Origin: Leptolyngbya sp. O-77
GTDB lineage: Bacteria > Cyanobacteriota > Cyanobacteriia > Elainellales > Elainellaceae
NCBI RefSeq assembly: GCF_001548395.1
Contig: NZ_AP017367.1
Location: 4,315,001 to 4,379,000, forward strand
Length of the DNA stretch: 64,000 nt
Direction: 5' to 3'
Below the pieces are notes generated by a model. It worked only from the letters and a program-made list of their open reading frames with translations. It ran no database searches and was not told where the DNA came from. Numbering within the stretch: position 1 is the first letter of the stretch; every line of letters starts with the position of its first letter. This document shows, piece by piece, positions 1-8,694 of the stretch. Both the position numbers and the translations under genes were made by a program.

Positions 1-9
1 TTCCTGTCT

Positions 10-615
10 ATGAATCGCCTACCACTTCATCACTTGCCTGCTGAATTGCAGGCAGTCGCTTCGTTTCGCAATTTGGAAACTGGGCAAATTCTTTTTGATC
101 GGGGCGAGCCTGTAGAAGCTATTTATGTTTTGGAATCGGGATATATTCAGTTGCTCAACTATACCGAAGAAGGGCTGCAAATCAATCACTACAGCGTTCG
201 ATCGGGGGAAAGCTTTGCAGAGGTTGCGCTATTTCATGAACGCTATGTTTGTACGGCGATCGCCCACCTGCCATCGCGCATATTAGTATTGCCAAAATTT
301 GCCTTTCTCAAAGCACTTAAAGCCTATCCTGAGTTGGCTGAAACATTTATGGCTCAGCTTGCAAAGCGCTTGCATGAAAGCAAAGTTTTGCTGGAATTAA
401 GAAGCATTCGTTCGGCTCGACGGCGTGTGCTGCACTATCTACAGCTCAACGTTCAACCAGACGGCATCACCGTAAATCTTGACGTGCCTTTGAAAGATAT
501 TGCAGACGATTTGGGACTCACACCCGAAGCCCTTTCACGCGCCCTGAAGCAGCTTCACAAAGAGGGAATCATCGCTCGGAGGAAACAAAAAGTAACGCTA
601 AATGGCGAAAAGTAA
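10..615 (+). CDS. Crp/Fnr-family transcriptional regulator
   Basis: The 201-residue protein has an N-terminal cyclic-nucleotide-binding-like beta-roll (about residues 15-110) and a C-terminal winged helix-turn-helix (about 150-195, around LKDIADDLGLTPEALSRALK). The phosphate-binding part of the roll reads GESFAEVALF and lacks the usual R-S/T-A motif. No Cys cluster of the FNR type is present. It therefore probably senses something other than cAMP or an Fe-S redox state; DNR-like heme/NO sensors have a similar roll. The first ATG in the window is used, but the frame is open to base 1, so the true start could lie upstream. Family assignment is firm; the ligand is unknown. Confidence 0.85.
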   Translation: MNRLPLHHLPAELQAVASFRNLETGQILFDRGEPVEAIYVLESGYIQLLNYTEEGLQINHYSVRSGESFAEVALFHERYVCTAIAHLPSRILVLPKFAFLKALKAYPELAETFMAQLAKRLHESKVLLELRSIRSARRRVLHYLQLNVQPDGITVNLDVPLKDIADDLGLTPEALSRALKQLHKEGIIARRKQKVTLNGEK

Positions 616-736
616 CACTCTGCAAAGAATCATCCAAACTTGATTCTAATCAAGGAGAGAAATGGATGCAATCCATAAGCTTTAGGAAGTCTTAAGGCTT
701 TATTTAGGACTTTGCCCCCTTGCTCAAGGCATTGCT

Positions 737-964
737 ATGGACTTGCAAGATTTCCATATTCATGGGAACGATGGTCGGCTTTTGGAGTCTCTGAGTTCTC
801 TGAGCTATCGCTCTGGGGATTTACGCCGCTATCTACACGACATTGCCTATGGTGTGAGCTGCTTGCTGCATTCTGACTGGTCGATCGTGACCATTTCTCA
901 GGGCGAAACGGGTCAAGTTGTCGCTAGCAGCTTTGAGCAAGAAGCTGTGAAGGATATTGGGTGA
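737..964 (+). pseudogene. N-terminal remnant of a GAF-domain sensor kinase
   Basis: The 75-residue frame (starts MDLQDFHIHGNDGRLL) resembles the N-terminus of cyanobacterial GAF-domain histidine kinases: an alpha-helical lead-in (LRRYLHDIAYGVSCLL) followed by the first beta strands of a GAF fold (DWSIVTISQGETGQVVASS). It stops at a TGA before the rest of the GAF domain, and no kinase core follows in any frame before the next gene. I read it as a truncated gene remnant. A real 75-residue protein cannot be excluded. Confidence 0.45.
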
Positions 965-1173
965 GGAAGGATGCTCCACAGGCATCCCATCTCCTGCGGT
1001 GTGCCAGCATTATGGCCGGGCTTCCGGCTTTGTGACAAACTCAAGACAGGTTATTTTGCCCTGAGAAATAAGTTAAATTTGGGCATTGCCTGACTTACTG
1101 TGCAGGTTGACTGTGACAGTTTTGCAAAGTCGTTATTTAATAGGAAGTGAGCCGCGCATGAGGATGATAAACG

Positions 1174-2448
1174 GTGCGATCGCCCTTGGATGAGGTAGTA
1201 CAAAACCTCTCGCAAGATCCCAACCTGCTTCGCATCAAGAAGTTGCTGATATACGCCAGCCAGCAGACTTGGGAGCGAGATCCGATCAAAATTCAGCAGG
1301 CAGACCTGTATCCGCTGGTGCAAGACCTGCGGGCTCAATATCCCACGCGCCAAATTCTAGAAGCGCACCTGACTGCTCTCGTCAATACGCTCAGCAAAGT
1401 GACAGAGTATACCCTGGTGGCCAATGCAGCGCTGAGTCATCTGGAGCCGCTCTATCCAGCAAATGAGTCTTTGGCGATCGCCGCTAGTCCCCAAGACTAT
1501 CAGCAGGTCGCTGCCCAGTTTCAGCAAGATACCAACAGTTCCCGCATTAAAAAGCTGCTCTTTGCCGCCTGCACCCAAACCTGGGAAAATGACCCCCAGG
1601 TATTGAACCAGCACTCCCTGGTCGAATTGGTGCAGCGGCTCCACCGATTGACCGCTACGCCTCAAACCCTCGATGCCATCCTCACCAGTATCGTCCGCAC
1701 GCTCAATCGCCAAGCCGAATACACTCGCGTTGCCCAGACGATTATCCACGCCTTTGTGCCGCTCTACGGCGACCTGCTAGAAGTGACCCAGGCCGATCTG
1801 GCAGTCTCCGCCTTGTCGTCCGCCGACGAAACGCGCATTCACAATTCGGTTGCGCCGCCCGCTGCACGCTCTACGTTTGGAGCATCGTCTGCCGGAGAGC
1901 CGGTAGAGCCTTCGTCTCCAAATCTCTCAGTTCCGGCTGCTAAAGGCTACCCGTCTACATCGTCCTCTCAGCCACGACTCACACTGGACGACCCGGCCCT
2001 GTGGGTTGATCTGCGGCTAACGCTAATGAAATTCAGCAATCCCCTGCGGGCAAAGCTGCTGCTATACACGGTGCTATACGAACCCCTGCCGCCGGGTCTG
2101 CAAGCCTGGACGCACTTGAAAGGCTACGATCTGGACACGCTGCTCAAGCAGGTATGGCAACAGTATTCCTCGTTCAACGCGCTCAGCGCGGAGTTGGGAA
2201 AAGCCGCTGATTTATTGGCCGATCTGGAATCCACGGGCAATCGCCCTGGCGAGTCCCGTGCCAACCCCTACCAGCCCGTTGCCAGTGCCCTCCTGCGGGC
2301 GTTTCAGCCGTTTTATCCCAGTTCAGATTTCACCCAAACCGATTTACCAGCCGCCTTCCCGGAGAATGGAGCGGGCGATCGCTCCGCCTGCCCTGCTCCC
2401 TCCAGCGACGACCCCACGGGCATTATCGGCCATCCTGAACTTGGCTAA
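1174..2448 (+). CDS. Hypothetical protein with a triplicated helical domain
   Basis: I do not recognise a named family. The 424-residue protein contains an internal repeat of about 90 residues. Copies 1 (about 1-93) and 2 (about 104-200) share the pattern LRIKKLL..A..QTWE.DP / SRIKKLLFAACTQTWENDP, then a helix, an L.A.L..LV.TL..-type helix, and a terminal LYP/LYG. A diverged third copy follows at about 272-405 (FSNPLRAKLLLYTVLYEP ... FQPFYP). A Ser/Pro-rich linker separates copies 2 and 3. The start is a GTG in a gcgatcgc context. The gene lies 43 bp before a pentapeptide-repeat gene on the same strand, so they are probably co-transcribed. Function unknown. Confidence 0.7.
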   Translation: MRSPLDEVVQNLSQDPNLLRIKKLLIYASQQTWERDPIKIQQADLYPLVQDLRAQYPTRQILEAHLTALVNTLSKVTEYTLVANAALSHLEPLYPANESLAIAASPQDYQQVAAQFQQDTNSSRIKKLLFAACTQTWENDPQVLNQHSLVELVQRLHRLTATPQTLDAILTSIVRTLNRQAEYTRVAQTIIHAFVPLYGDLLEVTQADLAVSALSSADETRIHNSVAPPAARSTFGASSAGEPVEPSSPNLSVPAAKGYPSTSSSQPRLTLDDPALWVDLRLTLMKFSNPLRAKLLLYTVLYEPLPPGLQAWTHLKGYDLDTLLKQVWQQYSSFNALSAELGKAADLLADLESTGNRPGESRANPYQPVASALLRAFQPFYPSSDFTQTDLPAAFPENGAGDRSACPAPSSDDPTGIIGHPELG

Positions 2449-2491
2449 GACAGCCTACATCCCATCACGTTTTAACCTTCATCCTCCCTTC

Positions 2492-3484
2492 ATGACCCCC
2501 CAAGAACTGCTCCAGCGCTATGCTCAACGCGAAATCCACTTTAGCGGCGAGAACCTGGCCGGAGCCTGTCTTAGCTATGCCGATCTGATCGGGATCGACC
2601 TCAGCCGCGCCGATTTGCGCCACGCCAACCTCGCCCTCGCCTACCTCAACCGGGCAAACCTCAGCAAAGCCACGCTCGATCACGCGACCCTCAGTGGCAT
2701 CAACCTCAGTCAAGCCACCCTCACGGGAGCCAGCCTCAATGATGCTGATTTGCACGGCGCAATCCTGACCGGGGCCGACCTCCGCAGCGCAGCCCTGACC
2801 TTGGCAGATCTGCTCGATGCTAACCTCAGCGATGCAGATTTGCGAAATACCGACCTGAGTGGCGCAAATCTAACGGGCGCTTGCCTGCGTGGGGCCAACC
2901 TGCGCGAAGAAAACCGCCGCTACACCGCCAACCTCCGCGGCGCAACCCTCCGCAAAGCCGACCTGCGCGGCGCAAACCTGACAGGCGCAGACCTAGCACG
3001 GGTAGACCTGCGCGAAGCCGACCTCAGCGAAGCCACCCTCCGCAGCGCCACCCTCAGCGGGGCCGACCTCAGCGGCGCAAACCTGCGCGGAGCCTTCCTC
3101 ACCGAGGCGGATCTGTCCCAGGCCTACCTGCGCTCTGCCAACCTGACTAATGCCAAGCTAGAACGTGCCATCCTCACTGAAGCCGACCTCCAGAATGCGG
3201 TCTTGCGAAGCGCCATCCTGCCCGATGCCCAAATGTCTCGCGCCGAGCTACAGGACACAATTCTCGCCTTTGCCCAACTCAGCCGTGCTGACCTCAGCCG
3301 CGCCAACCTCCAAGGGGCAGACTTGCAGCACGCTCAACTCACCGATGCCTACCTGGCCAGAGCCAGCCTGATCAACGCCAATCTCAGCAATGCAAACCTG
3401 GTGCGGGCAGAACTCAGCAGCACCGATCTGGCTGGTGCAATTCTTAAAGGCGCGACCCTGCCGGATGGATCAGACGGTTCGTAA
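2492..3484 (+). CDS. Pentapeptide-repeat protein
   Basis: The 330-residue protein is almost wholly A(D/N)LXX pentapeptide repeats from about residue 15 to the end, predicting a long right-handed quadrilateral beta-helix. A short charged loop (REENRRYTANLRG) interrupts the register near residue 145. I chose the ATG at 2492 because the N-terminal MTPQELLQRYAQRE cap is typical of cyanobacterial members; the open frame runs back to 2258, over the preceding gene. There is no signal peptide. Such proteins are numerous in cyanobacteria and mostly without known role; DNA-gyrase mimicry is known for only a few. Confidence 0.85.
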   Translation: MTPQELLQRYAQREIHFSGENLAGACLSYADLIGIDLSRADLRHANLALAYLNRANLSKATLDHATLSGINLSQATLTGASLNDADLHGAILTGADLRSAALTLADLLDANLSDADLRNTDLSGANLTGACLRGANLREENRRYTANLRGATLRKADLRGANLTGADLARVDLREADLSEATLRSATLSGADLSGANLRGAFLTEADLSQAYLRSANLTNAKLERAILTEADLQNAVLRSAILPDAQMSRAELQDTILAFAQLSRADLSRANLQGADLQHAQLTDAYLARASLINANLSNANLVRAELSSTDLAGAILKGATLPDGSDGS

Positions 3485-3515
3485 TCCAGGCTTTCCCAGA
3501 CGTGACTCCCAGAGC

Positions 3516-3602
3516 GTTACACGTTCAGGAAGTTACACGTTCAGGAATCCGTACAAGACTGCAAGACTGGCAACCCAAAATCCAAAATCCCCAATCCAAA
3601 AT
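3516..3602. repeat. Direct repeat and STRR-like heptamer tract
   Basis: A 15-bp direct repeat (GTTACACGTTCAGGA at 3516-3530 and 3532-3546) is followed at about 3577-3602 by copies of a CCAAAAT heptamer. Such heptamers are the short tandemly repeated repetitive (STRR) sequences of cyanobacteria. The tract sits between two convergent genes. Confidence 0.7.
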
Positions 3603-3607
3603 CGACG

Positions 3608-4360
3608 CTAGAACCTTCGTCCCAAAAGCCGCTGTCGCACGCCGTCCGCAATTTTCTGCCCCAGATACTCTGGAATCAGGTTCTCATTGGGCCCCAGCAG
3701 ATACAGGATGAGCCGCGTCCGTCCGCGCCACACCAGCAGGTTTGCGTTGACCACCAGCAGGTCTTCCTGCCAGATCGCGTACATCACCTTGTAGAACAGC
3801 CCCGGCTGGTTGTCTGCCTCAATCAGCAGCGCAGGCAGGTGAAACACTGGGTCCACATAGAACTCGGTTTCCACCTGTTCCAGACCCGCATCCAGGTTAA
3901 ACTCGACCGCCAGCATCTCTTCCACTTCAAAGCGGCCACCCAGCGCCTCACGGATAGCGCGACACACATTCTCCGCCGTCTTTTCGCTCAGCGCCTTGCC
4001 ACTCCGCGCCACCACCAGCTTGATAAACACCAGCATCGGCGGATAAATTTGCCCATAGAGGCTGAGTCCGTGAATTGTCAGCCCGTAGGCCGCCAGCACC
4101 CCAAAAATATCGCTGAGCAAAAACGACTGGTTGCGATAGGCAAAATGCAGTGCGCTCTTATTGCCTTCTGGCTTGATTTCAATAACCGCCTGGCGACTTT
4201 TGTAGAGCTGATAGGCCAGGCGCAGGTTTTGAAGCTGAATCTCGCTGCTGACAAATTGCTCATAAAACTGTGGAAACGCCCGGTTAAAGCGTTTCAAGAG
4301 TTCCAGCGTCGTTGGTTTTAAGCCCGGAGCCATATCTGGGGAAAGCCCTTGTGTGCCCAC
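3608..4360 (-). CDS. Tandem ACT-domain protein
   Basis: The 250-residue protein carries an ACT-like segment at about residues 75-150 (FLLSDIFGVLAAYGLTIHGLSL) and a second at about 175-240 (LIEADNQPGLFYKVMYAIWQ), with a helical N-terminus. The arrangement resembles the C-terminal regulatory ACT pair of the uridylyltransferase GlnD but no nucleotidyltransferase domain is present. ACT domains bind amino acids, so a nitrogen- or amino-acid-sensing role is an inference. An internal ATG at 4333 (MAPGLKPTTLELL) is an alternative start. Confidence 0.75.
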   Translation of the reverse strand: MGTQGLSPDMAPGLKPTTLELLKRFNRAFPQFYEQFVSSEIQLQNLRLAYQLYKSRQAVIEIKPEGNKSALHFAYRNQSFLLSDIFGVLAAYGLTIHGLSLYGQIYPPMLVFIKLVVARSGKALSEKTAENVCRAIREALGGRFEVEEMLAVEFNLDAGLEQVETEFYVDPVFHLPALLIEADNQPGLFYKVMYAIWQEDLLVVNANLLVWRGRTRLILYLLGPNENLIPEYLGQKIADGVRQRLLGRRF

Positions 4361-4613
4361 ATGATGGATTTTGAGTCGATTCCTGAGGCTCGATAGAACT
4401 GCTGACGGAGCATTCAGCCGCCTGAGGGTCAGGATGATCGCAATTTCGCCAGTAGGCGACGCAGTAATGCGCTTCTATCTTAGAAAACCCTAACTCTAGG
4501 TCAATCTCTCACAAATTGCACCCCTACTTTCGGTGAATTTGCGACCAGGGGCATCAAAAATGTGTTGTCAAAATGCAGCAGCCTTTTGGGGAACAAGAGA
4601 GGAACGCTATACT

Positions 4614-5180
4614 ATGCTAATACTGCTGTCCCAATCTTTGTCTAGGCTACGCACTCGCATGGGCTTCTGGAAAAGCTTATTTACTGCTTCTGATGCTGCC
4701 GCTGCGTCCAGACCGGCCCAACCTGAGGGACAGGTGGCACCCGTGATGACGACCACTAGCGGGTCTCGGATTTTTTTTAGCACCGATCGCGAGATTGACC
4801 TCTACGAACTAGAGGAATTGTGCGATGCGGTGGGCTGGTCGCGGCGACCGCTGCGTAAGGTCAAAAAGGCGATTCAGCACAGCTTTTTGGTGGTGTCGAT
4901 GTGGGAGCAGCGAGGCGCTCAGCGACGACTCATTGGCTTTTCTCGCGCTACGTCCGACCATGCCTTTAACGCCACCATCTGGGACGTGGTGGTGCATCCT
5001 GATTTTCAGGGCAAGGGGCTGGGCAAGGCGCTGATGAAGCAGGTGATCAAAAAACTCCGTAGCGAAGACATTAGCAATATCACCCTGTTCGCCGATCCGC
5101 ATGTGGTGGAGTTTTATCGGCATCTGGGCTTTATGTCTGACCCGGAAGGGATTAAGGGAATGTTCTGGTATCCCGATTAA
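4614..5180 (+). CDS. GNAT N-acetyltransferase (SNAT/NSI-like)
   Basis: The 188-residue protein has a C-terminal GNAT fold with the acetyl-CoA-binding motif A (VVVHPDFQGKGLGKALM) and a final FYRHLGF strand. The order and the ending GMFWYPD match the cyanobacterial/plastid group that includes plant serotonin/lysine N-acetyltransferase. The start at 4614 is chosen because a GAGAGGA ribosome-binding site precedes it; an ATG at 4659 (MGFWKSLF) is a plausible alternative. The substrate is not determined by sequence. Confidence 0.8.
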   Translation: MLILLSQSLSRLRTRMGFWKSLFTASDAAAASRPAQPEGQVAPVMTTTSGSRIFFSTDREIDLYELEELCDAVGWSRRPLRKVKKAIQHSFLVVSMWEQRGAQRRLIGFSRATSDHAFNATIWDVVVHPDFQGKGLGKALMKQVIKKLRSEDISNITLFADPHVVEFYRHLGFMSDPEGIKGMFWYPD

Positions 5181-5272
5181 GCTTTGATATGTTTTGAGAA
5201 GAGATACGGGAAGACTAGCGCTGTTGGCGCTGTAGAAAGGGCTTTGAATGGCTTTAAGAAGCGGGCACAACT

Positions 5273-5725
5273 CTAGCGGCGGGTTGGGACAAGCTGACGC
5301 GCCTGTTCTACCCAGAGTGATACGTCGCCTAGGGGCGGGCAGAGATCTTGGCGCTGCATTGTGGCAATTTGCAATCGCATGAGCTGGCGGTGGAGCTTGG
5401 GCAGTGGGGTGTCTGCGAGTTGTCGGACGGAAATAATCCCGGCGTGGAGCAGCAGCCCGCAGTAGGTGCAGCCGACGGCAGGAATTCGGGCTAGGTCGCA
5501 TAGGGCAGCCCATTTGTTGACGTATTTGGGATGAAGCTGGAGGTGCGCTGCCAGGTTGTGCCGCTGGGCGGGGGTTTGGGTGCGTTGCCAGAAATCCAGG
5601 GTGGTTTTGAAGCCTGCTTGGTGGAGCAAGTCCAGGTTTTCGGCGCTGAGGCCGGGGAGTTGGGCGATCGCCCAGTTGCAGGAGCGCATGGGCTGGGGCA
5701 GGGTTTCGCCAGGTTTGAGAGGCAT
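5273..5725 (-). CDS. DUF4332 helix-hairpin-helix protein
   Basis: The 150-residue protein matches DUF4332 throughout: LPGLSAENLDLLHQAGF, then HPKYVNKWAALCDLARIP, GCTYCGLLLHAGI and RDLCPP-like (QDLCPP) motifs. These resemble helix-hairpin-helix elements. Conserved Cys residues (GCTYCG) are present. The open frame continues to 5956, but homology begins at the ATG at 5725. Function unknown. Confidence 0.8.
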   Translation of the reverse strand: MPLKPGETLPQPMRSCNWAIAQLPGLSAENLDLLHQAGFKTTLDFWQRTQTPAQRHNLAAHLQLHPKYVNKWAALCDLARIPAVGCTYCGLLLHAGIISVRQLADTPLPKLHRQLMRLQIATMQRQDLCPPLGDVSLWVEQARQLVPTRR

Positions 5726-6098
5726 GTTGGTGATTCTGGGGCCGTGGGATGGCTCGATGCTGAGTGTGCAGACGAGAGCAGGGCAAGCGACAGGGGGTAG
5801 TGATTCACGGAATAGCCCCAAATTCATCATGGCATGAGCGCAGGGTACGAGTAGATAGAGGCATCCCCGGAGGCGTCCCTTTGGGGGGTTAGATTGTTGC
5901 AAAATTCTAAGAATTGTTAGGAATTGGCTACAAATGGCGGTTATCCGGATCGCCAAGGGGTACTCTAGGCGGATTAAACTGTATCTAAAGATACTTTTTG
6001 CTTCTGAGGTTTACGATTTTCGCACCTCCTGGCCAGATGGCTTGCTAGACTGGCTCGCCGTTTGCTTGTGTACTGTTTGCCCTTGATTTAGACGATCT
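5726..6098. other. Intergenic region, no gene seen
   Basis: This 373-bp gap separates DUF4332 (reverse) from a small forward gene. Only shadow frames and an A/T-rich stretch near 5890-6000 are seen. It is likely to hold divergent promoters, but no clear -35/-10 pair was found. Confidence 0.4.
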
Positions 6099-6458
6099 AT
6101 GAAACCGACCCATCGAAGCAGCATCCATCCCGGCGAGATTGGCGGGGCGATCGCCCCGCCGTCTTGCCCACCTCCGTCGTCTGCCGCAGGGATTGCTGCT
6201 GAGTCGGAGGAGCTTGCGGATAGCCTGTACATCCCGCAGCCGCAGAAGCCTGAGTCAGCCCGCCGCGTCCGCAGTCTGAAACGCCAGCAGCAGGCCCGGG
6301 CGATCGCCGAAGGTCGCCTGACGCAAATTGGCGAAGAACTGCTGGGGTTGGCGGATGAGCTGCGATCGCTCAATCCAGACCTGTCGGACTCGCTCGACGA
6401 TGCCTGGAGCGATGTGGAACACGCCCTAGAGATGCTGCTGGACGAGGCGGCCTGGTAG
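6099..6458 (+). CDS. Small acidic hypothetical protein
   Basis: The 119-residue frame has a low-complexity Pro/Ala/Ser N-terminal half and a helical C-terminal half (RQQQARAIAEGRLTQIGEELLGLADELR) ending in an acidic amphipathic helix. The reading frame uses HIP1 sites in the same way as neighbouring genes, which supports it over the overlapping reverse frame. Not recognised; possibly a cyanobacterium-specific protein. Confidence 0.5.
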   Translation: MKPTHRSSIHPGEIGGAIAPPSCPPPSSAAGIAAESEELADSLYIPQPQKPESARRVRSLKRQQQARAIAEGRLTQIGEELLGLADELRSLNPDLSDSLDDAWSDVEHALEMLLDEAAW

Positions 6459-6506
6459 GAGAGGGAAACGCGGCGGCAGGCTGGCATGATTGGGAGGCTG
6501 GAAGGA

Positions 6507-7484
6507 TTAGGAACGCTGGCTTCCACGCCTCATCACGTTCGCACGCCCTTGGCTGCAATATCCAACCAGTGCGGCAAATAGCCCCATGCCAGCGACATAC
6601 TTGAGCAGGTCGGGCACAGCGGGGTTGGGAGAAAAGAAGCCTTCGATAATACCCGCGATGACCAGCAGCGGAACCACGCCGTACATCAACTGGGCGGCCT
6701 GGGTGCCGTAGCGCTTGAGCGCATCGACGCGGCGCAGCGGCCCCGGAAAGAGGAGGGCACGAGCCAGCAGCAGCCCTGCGCCCCCTGCCAGAAAAATGGC
6801 GGGCAGTTCTAGCGCTCCGTGGGGAAAGACAAAGGCCCAAAAGGGGAAGGCGAGATTGTTTTGCCCCACCATCGCGGCGATCGCCCCGATATTGATCCCG
6901 TTTAGCAGCAGAATGTAGACCGTCGCCAATCCTGCCGTGATGCCGCCCGCCGCTGCCGTAAAGGATACCTTCAGATTGTTCACCATGATATTGCTGGCGG
7001 CGTAGGGTTCCACGCCGACGATCGACCCCATCCAAAGCTCCTGGCGATCGCGCACTTGGTGAATGATGGAGCTAGGCACCATTAGTTCAATAAAGCTCGG
7101 ATCGCGCCAGGAATACCACCAGGCGACCAGGGCTGCCAGCACAAACAGCGCCGTCGCCAGCACGACGTACCCCGCGCACTGCTGCACCACCGCCGGAAAC
7201 CCCGATTGGTAAAACTGGCGCATCGCCTCCCACTCCTGCCGCCGCAGCCCTTGATAGACCTGGGCATAGCCGCGTGTGGTCAGCGATTGTAGCTCCTGGG
7301 TCAGGCGAGGGCTGATCTGCTGGGCGCGGGCCAGATCGCCCGACACGGCTCGATAAAGGCTGGCAAGCTGATGAATTTCCGCCGCCGTCAGCGACTTTAG
7401 CCCGCGCCGTTCCGCCTGTTGCAGCAGACGGTCGAGGTCGTTCCAGCTTGATTCTCGGCGGGCAGTCCAGCGGCGAAGGTCCAT
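6507..7484 (-). CDS. SpoIIM/DUF95-family membrane protein
   Basis: The 325-residue protein begins with a cytoplasmic helical domain (to about residue 100), followed by about five membrane segments. The family signature FPHGALELPAIFLAGGAGL is present, as are an upstream GGITAGLATVYILLLNGINIG segment and a closing GIIEGFFSP segment. The family is named after Bacillus SpoIIM. In non-sporulating bacteria it commonly neighbours RDD and MoxR/DUF58 genes, and here it is divergent from a membrane protein and an RDD gene. The biochemical role is unknown. Confidence 0.85.
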   Translation of the reverse strand: MDLRRWTARRESSWNDLDRLLQQAERRGLKSLTAAEIHQLASLYRAVSGDLARAQQISPRLTQELQSLTTRGYAQVYQGLRRQEWEAMRQFYQSGFPAVVQQCAGYVVLATALFVLAALVAWWYSWRDPSFIELMVPSSIIHQVRDRQELWMGSIVGVEPYAASNIMVNNLKVSFTAAAGGITAGLATVYILLLNGINIGAIAAMVGQNNLAFPFWAFVFPHGALELPAIFLAGGAGLLLARALLFPGPLRRVDALKRYGTQAAQLMYGVVPLLVIAGIIEGFFSPNPAVPDLLKYVAGMGLFAALVGYCSQGRANVMRRGSQRS

Positions 7485-7650
7485 GTTGGGGTCAGCAAGT
7501 GGAGGGAGTCGGAGCGGGCAAAACGTCCGTTGGAGAACGCATCTTAGATTTCAGGAGATTGCAAAAGGGTGAAACTCTGCCGATGCGTAGACTACGATAG
7601 CATCAGTCCTTTGCGCTCTGGTGGGCTGCTTGCCAGCCTCGTTCGATTTT

Positions 7651-8688
7651 ATGACCCTCAGCCCTAGCTCCGGCCCAAACTCTCCTGACCTAACCCAACC
7701 GCTTACCGTGGGTAACGCGGTAAATGTAGGCTTTCGGCTGTATGGAGCCAAGATTAAGCCTTATCTGTGGCTGGCCACCCAATCGACCCTGTGGGTTTTG
7801 CTGCCGATTTTGCTGGCGATCGCCCTGGGCTTTTTTTATGCTACGACACAGCGTTACTTCACCACGCTGGGGCTGGTGATTCCGGCGTGGGTGGTGCTGA
7901 TGGTGTTTTGCTCAGCCCGATCCTACTCGCTCTCGGCGGCGATCGCCCGTCTAGGCTTTGGCGAACTGACCCAACAGCCAGAGAGCATCGAATCGGCCTG
8001 TCGCTACACCCGCGCCCGGCAGTGGGGATTTGTATGGGTCTATGTGCTGCTGTTTTTGCTGGGAGTCGCAGTAACGCTGCTGTTCTACATTGTGGCAGCC
8101 GTAGTGGTAGTGCTCATGCTGGTATTTGTCGGCGGCACAGACTTTTTGCTAAATCCCCAGTCGGCAGCGCTGGTCAACCCAGGCCTGATCCTCCTGGCGT
8201 TTCTGGTCTTTTTGGGAATTGTGGGATTGCTGGTTTGGATACTGACCTGGTTTAGCATCCGCTTCTCGGTGCCTGATCTGCCGCTAGCAGTAGAGCCAGG
8301 ACTCACAGCAACCCAGTCGCTAGGGCGCAGTTGGGAATTGACCCATAAAAACGTCGGGCGAATTTTCCTGATTTTGCTGGTGACGTGGATCGCCACAATC
8401 CCGCTGCAATTTGTGATTCAGATTGTGCTAGGCATTGCCCAAGAGGCGATCGTCCGCATCTATCCCGAAAATTCGCCCCTCTATGGTCTGCTCACGTTTG
8501 GCAGCAGTTTCCTGATTAGCCTGCTGCTGGGCATTTTTACGCTACCGCTCTGGCAGTCGATCAAAGCCACCATTTACTACGATTTGCGCCGTCGCCGAGA
8601 GGGGCTGGGGCTGCACCTGAGCAATCCCGAACTCGACGACGGGGACTTTGGCTCTGCCGATATTCAGGACTCCGCCCCCCCTCGATGA
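7651..8688 (+). CDS. Multispan membrane protein of unknown function
   Basis: The protein (345 residues from the ATG at 7651; an upstream GTG at 7621 is possible) has about six hydrophobic segments. It opens with LTVGNAVNVGFRLYGAKIKPYL, typical of membrane proteins resembling the transmembrane domain of glycerophosphodiesterases (DUF975-like). Two further landmarks are a PDLPLAVEPGLTATQSLGRSW loop and a cytoplasmic C-terminal tail. It ends six bases before the RDD gene, so the two are probably one operon. Function unknown. Confidence 0.7.
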   Translation: MTLSPSSGPNSPDLTQPLTVGNAVNVGFRLYGAKIKPYLWLATQSTLWVLLPILLAIALGFFYATTQRYFTTLGLVIPAWVVLMVFCSARSYSLSAAIARLGFGELTQQPESIESACRYTRARQWGFVWVYVLLFLLGVAVTLLFYIVAAVVVVLMLVFVGGTDFLLNPQSAALVNPGLILLAFLVFLGIVGLLVWILTWFSIRFSVPDLPLAVEPGLTATQSLGRSWELTHKNVGRIFLILLVTWIATIPLQFVIQIVLGIAQEAIVRIYPENSPLYGLLTFGSSFLISLLLGIFTLPLWQSIKATIYYDLRRRREGLGLHLSNPELDDGDFGSADIQDSAPPR

Positions 8689-8694
8689 GGCTCT

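Noticed and set aside
4809..5786. 325-codon reverse frame over the acetyltransferase
   Set aside because: It is antisense to a clear GNAT gene and to DUF4332 and has Pro/His/Arg-rich low-complexity composition typical of a shadow.
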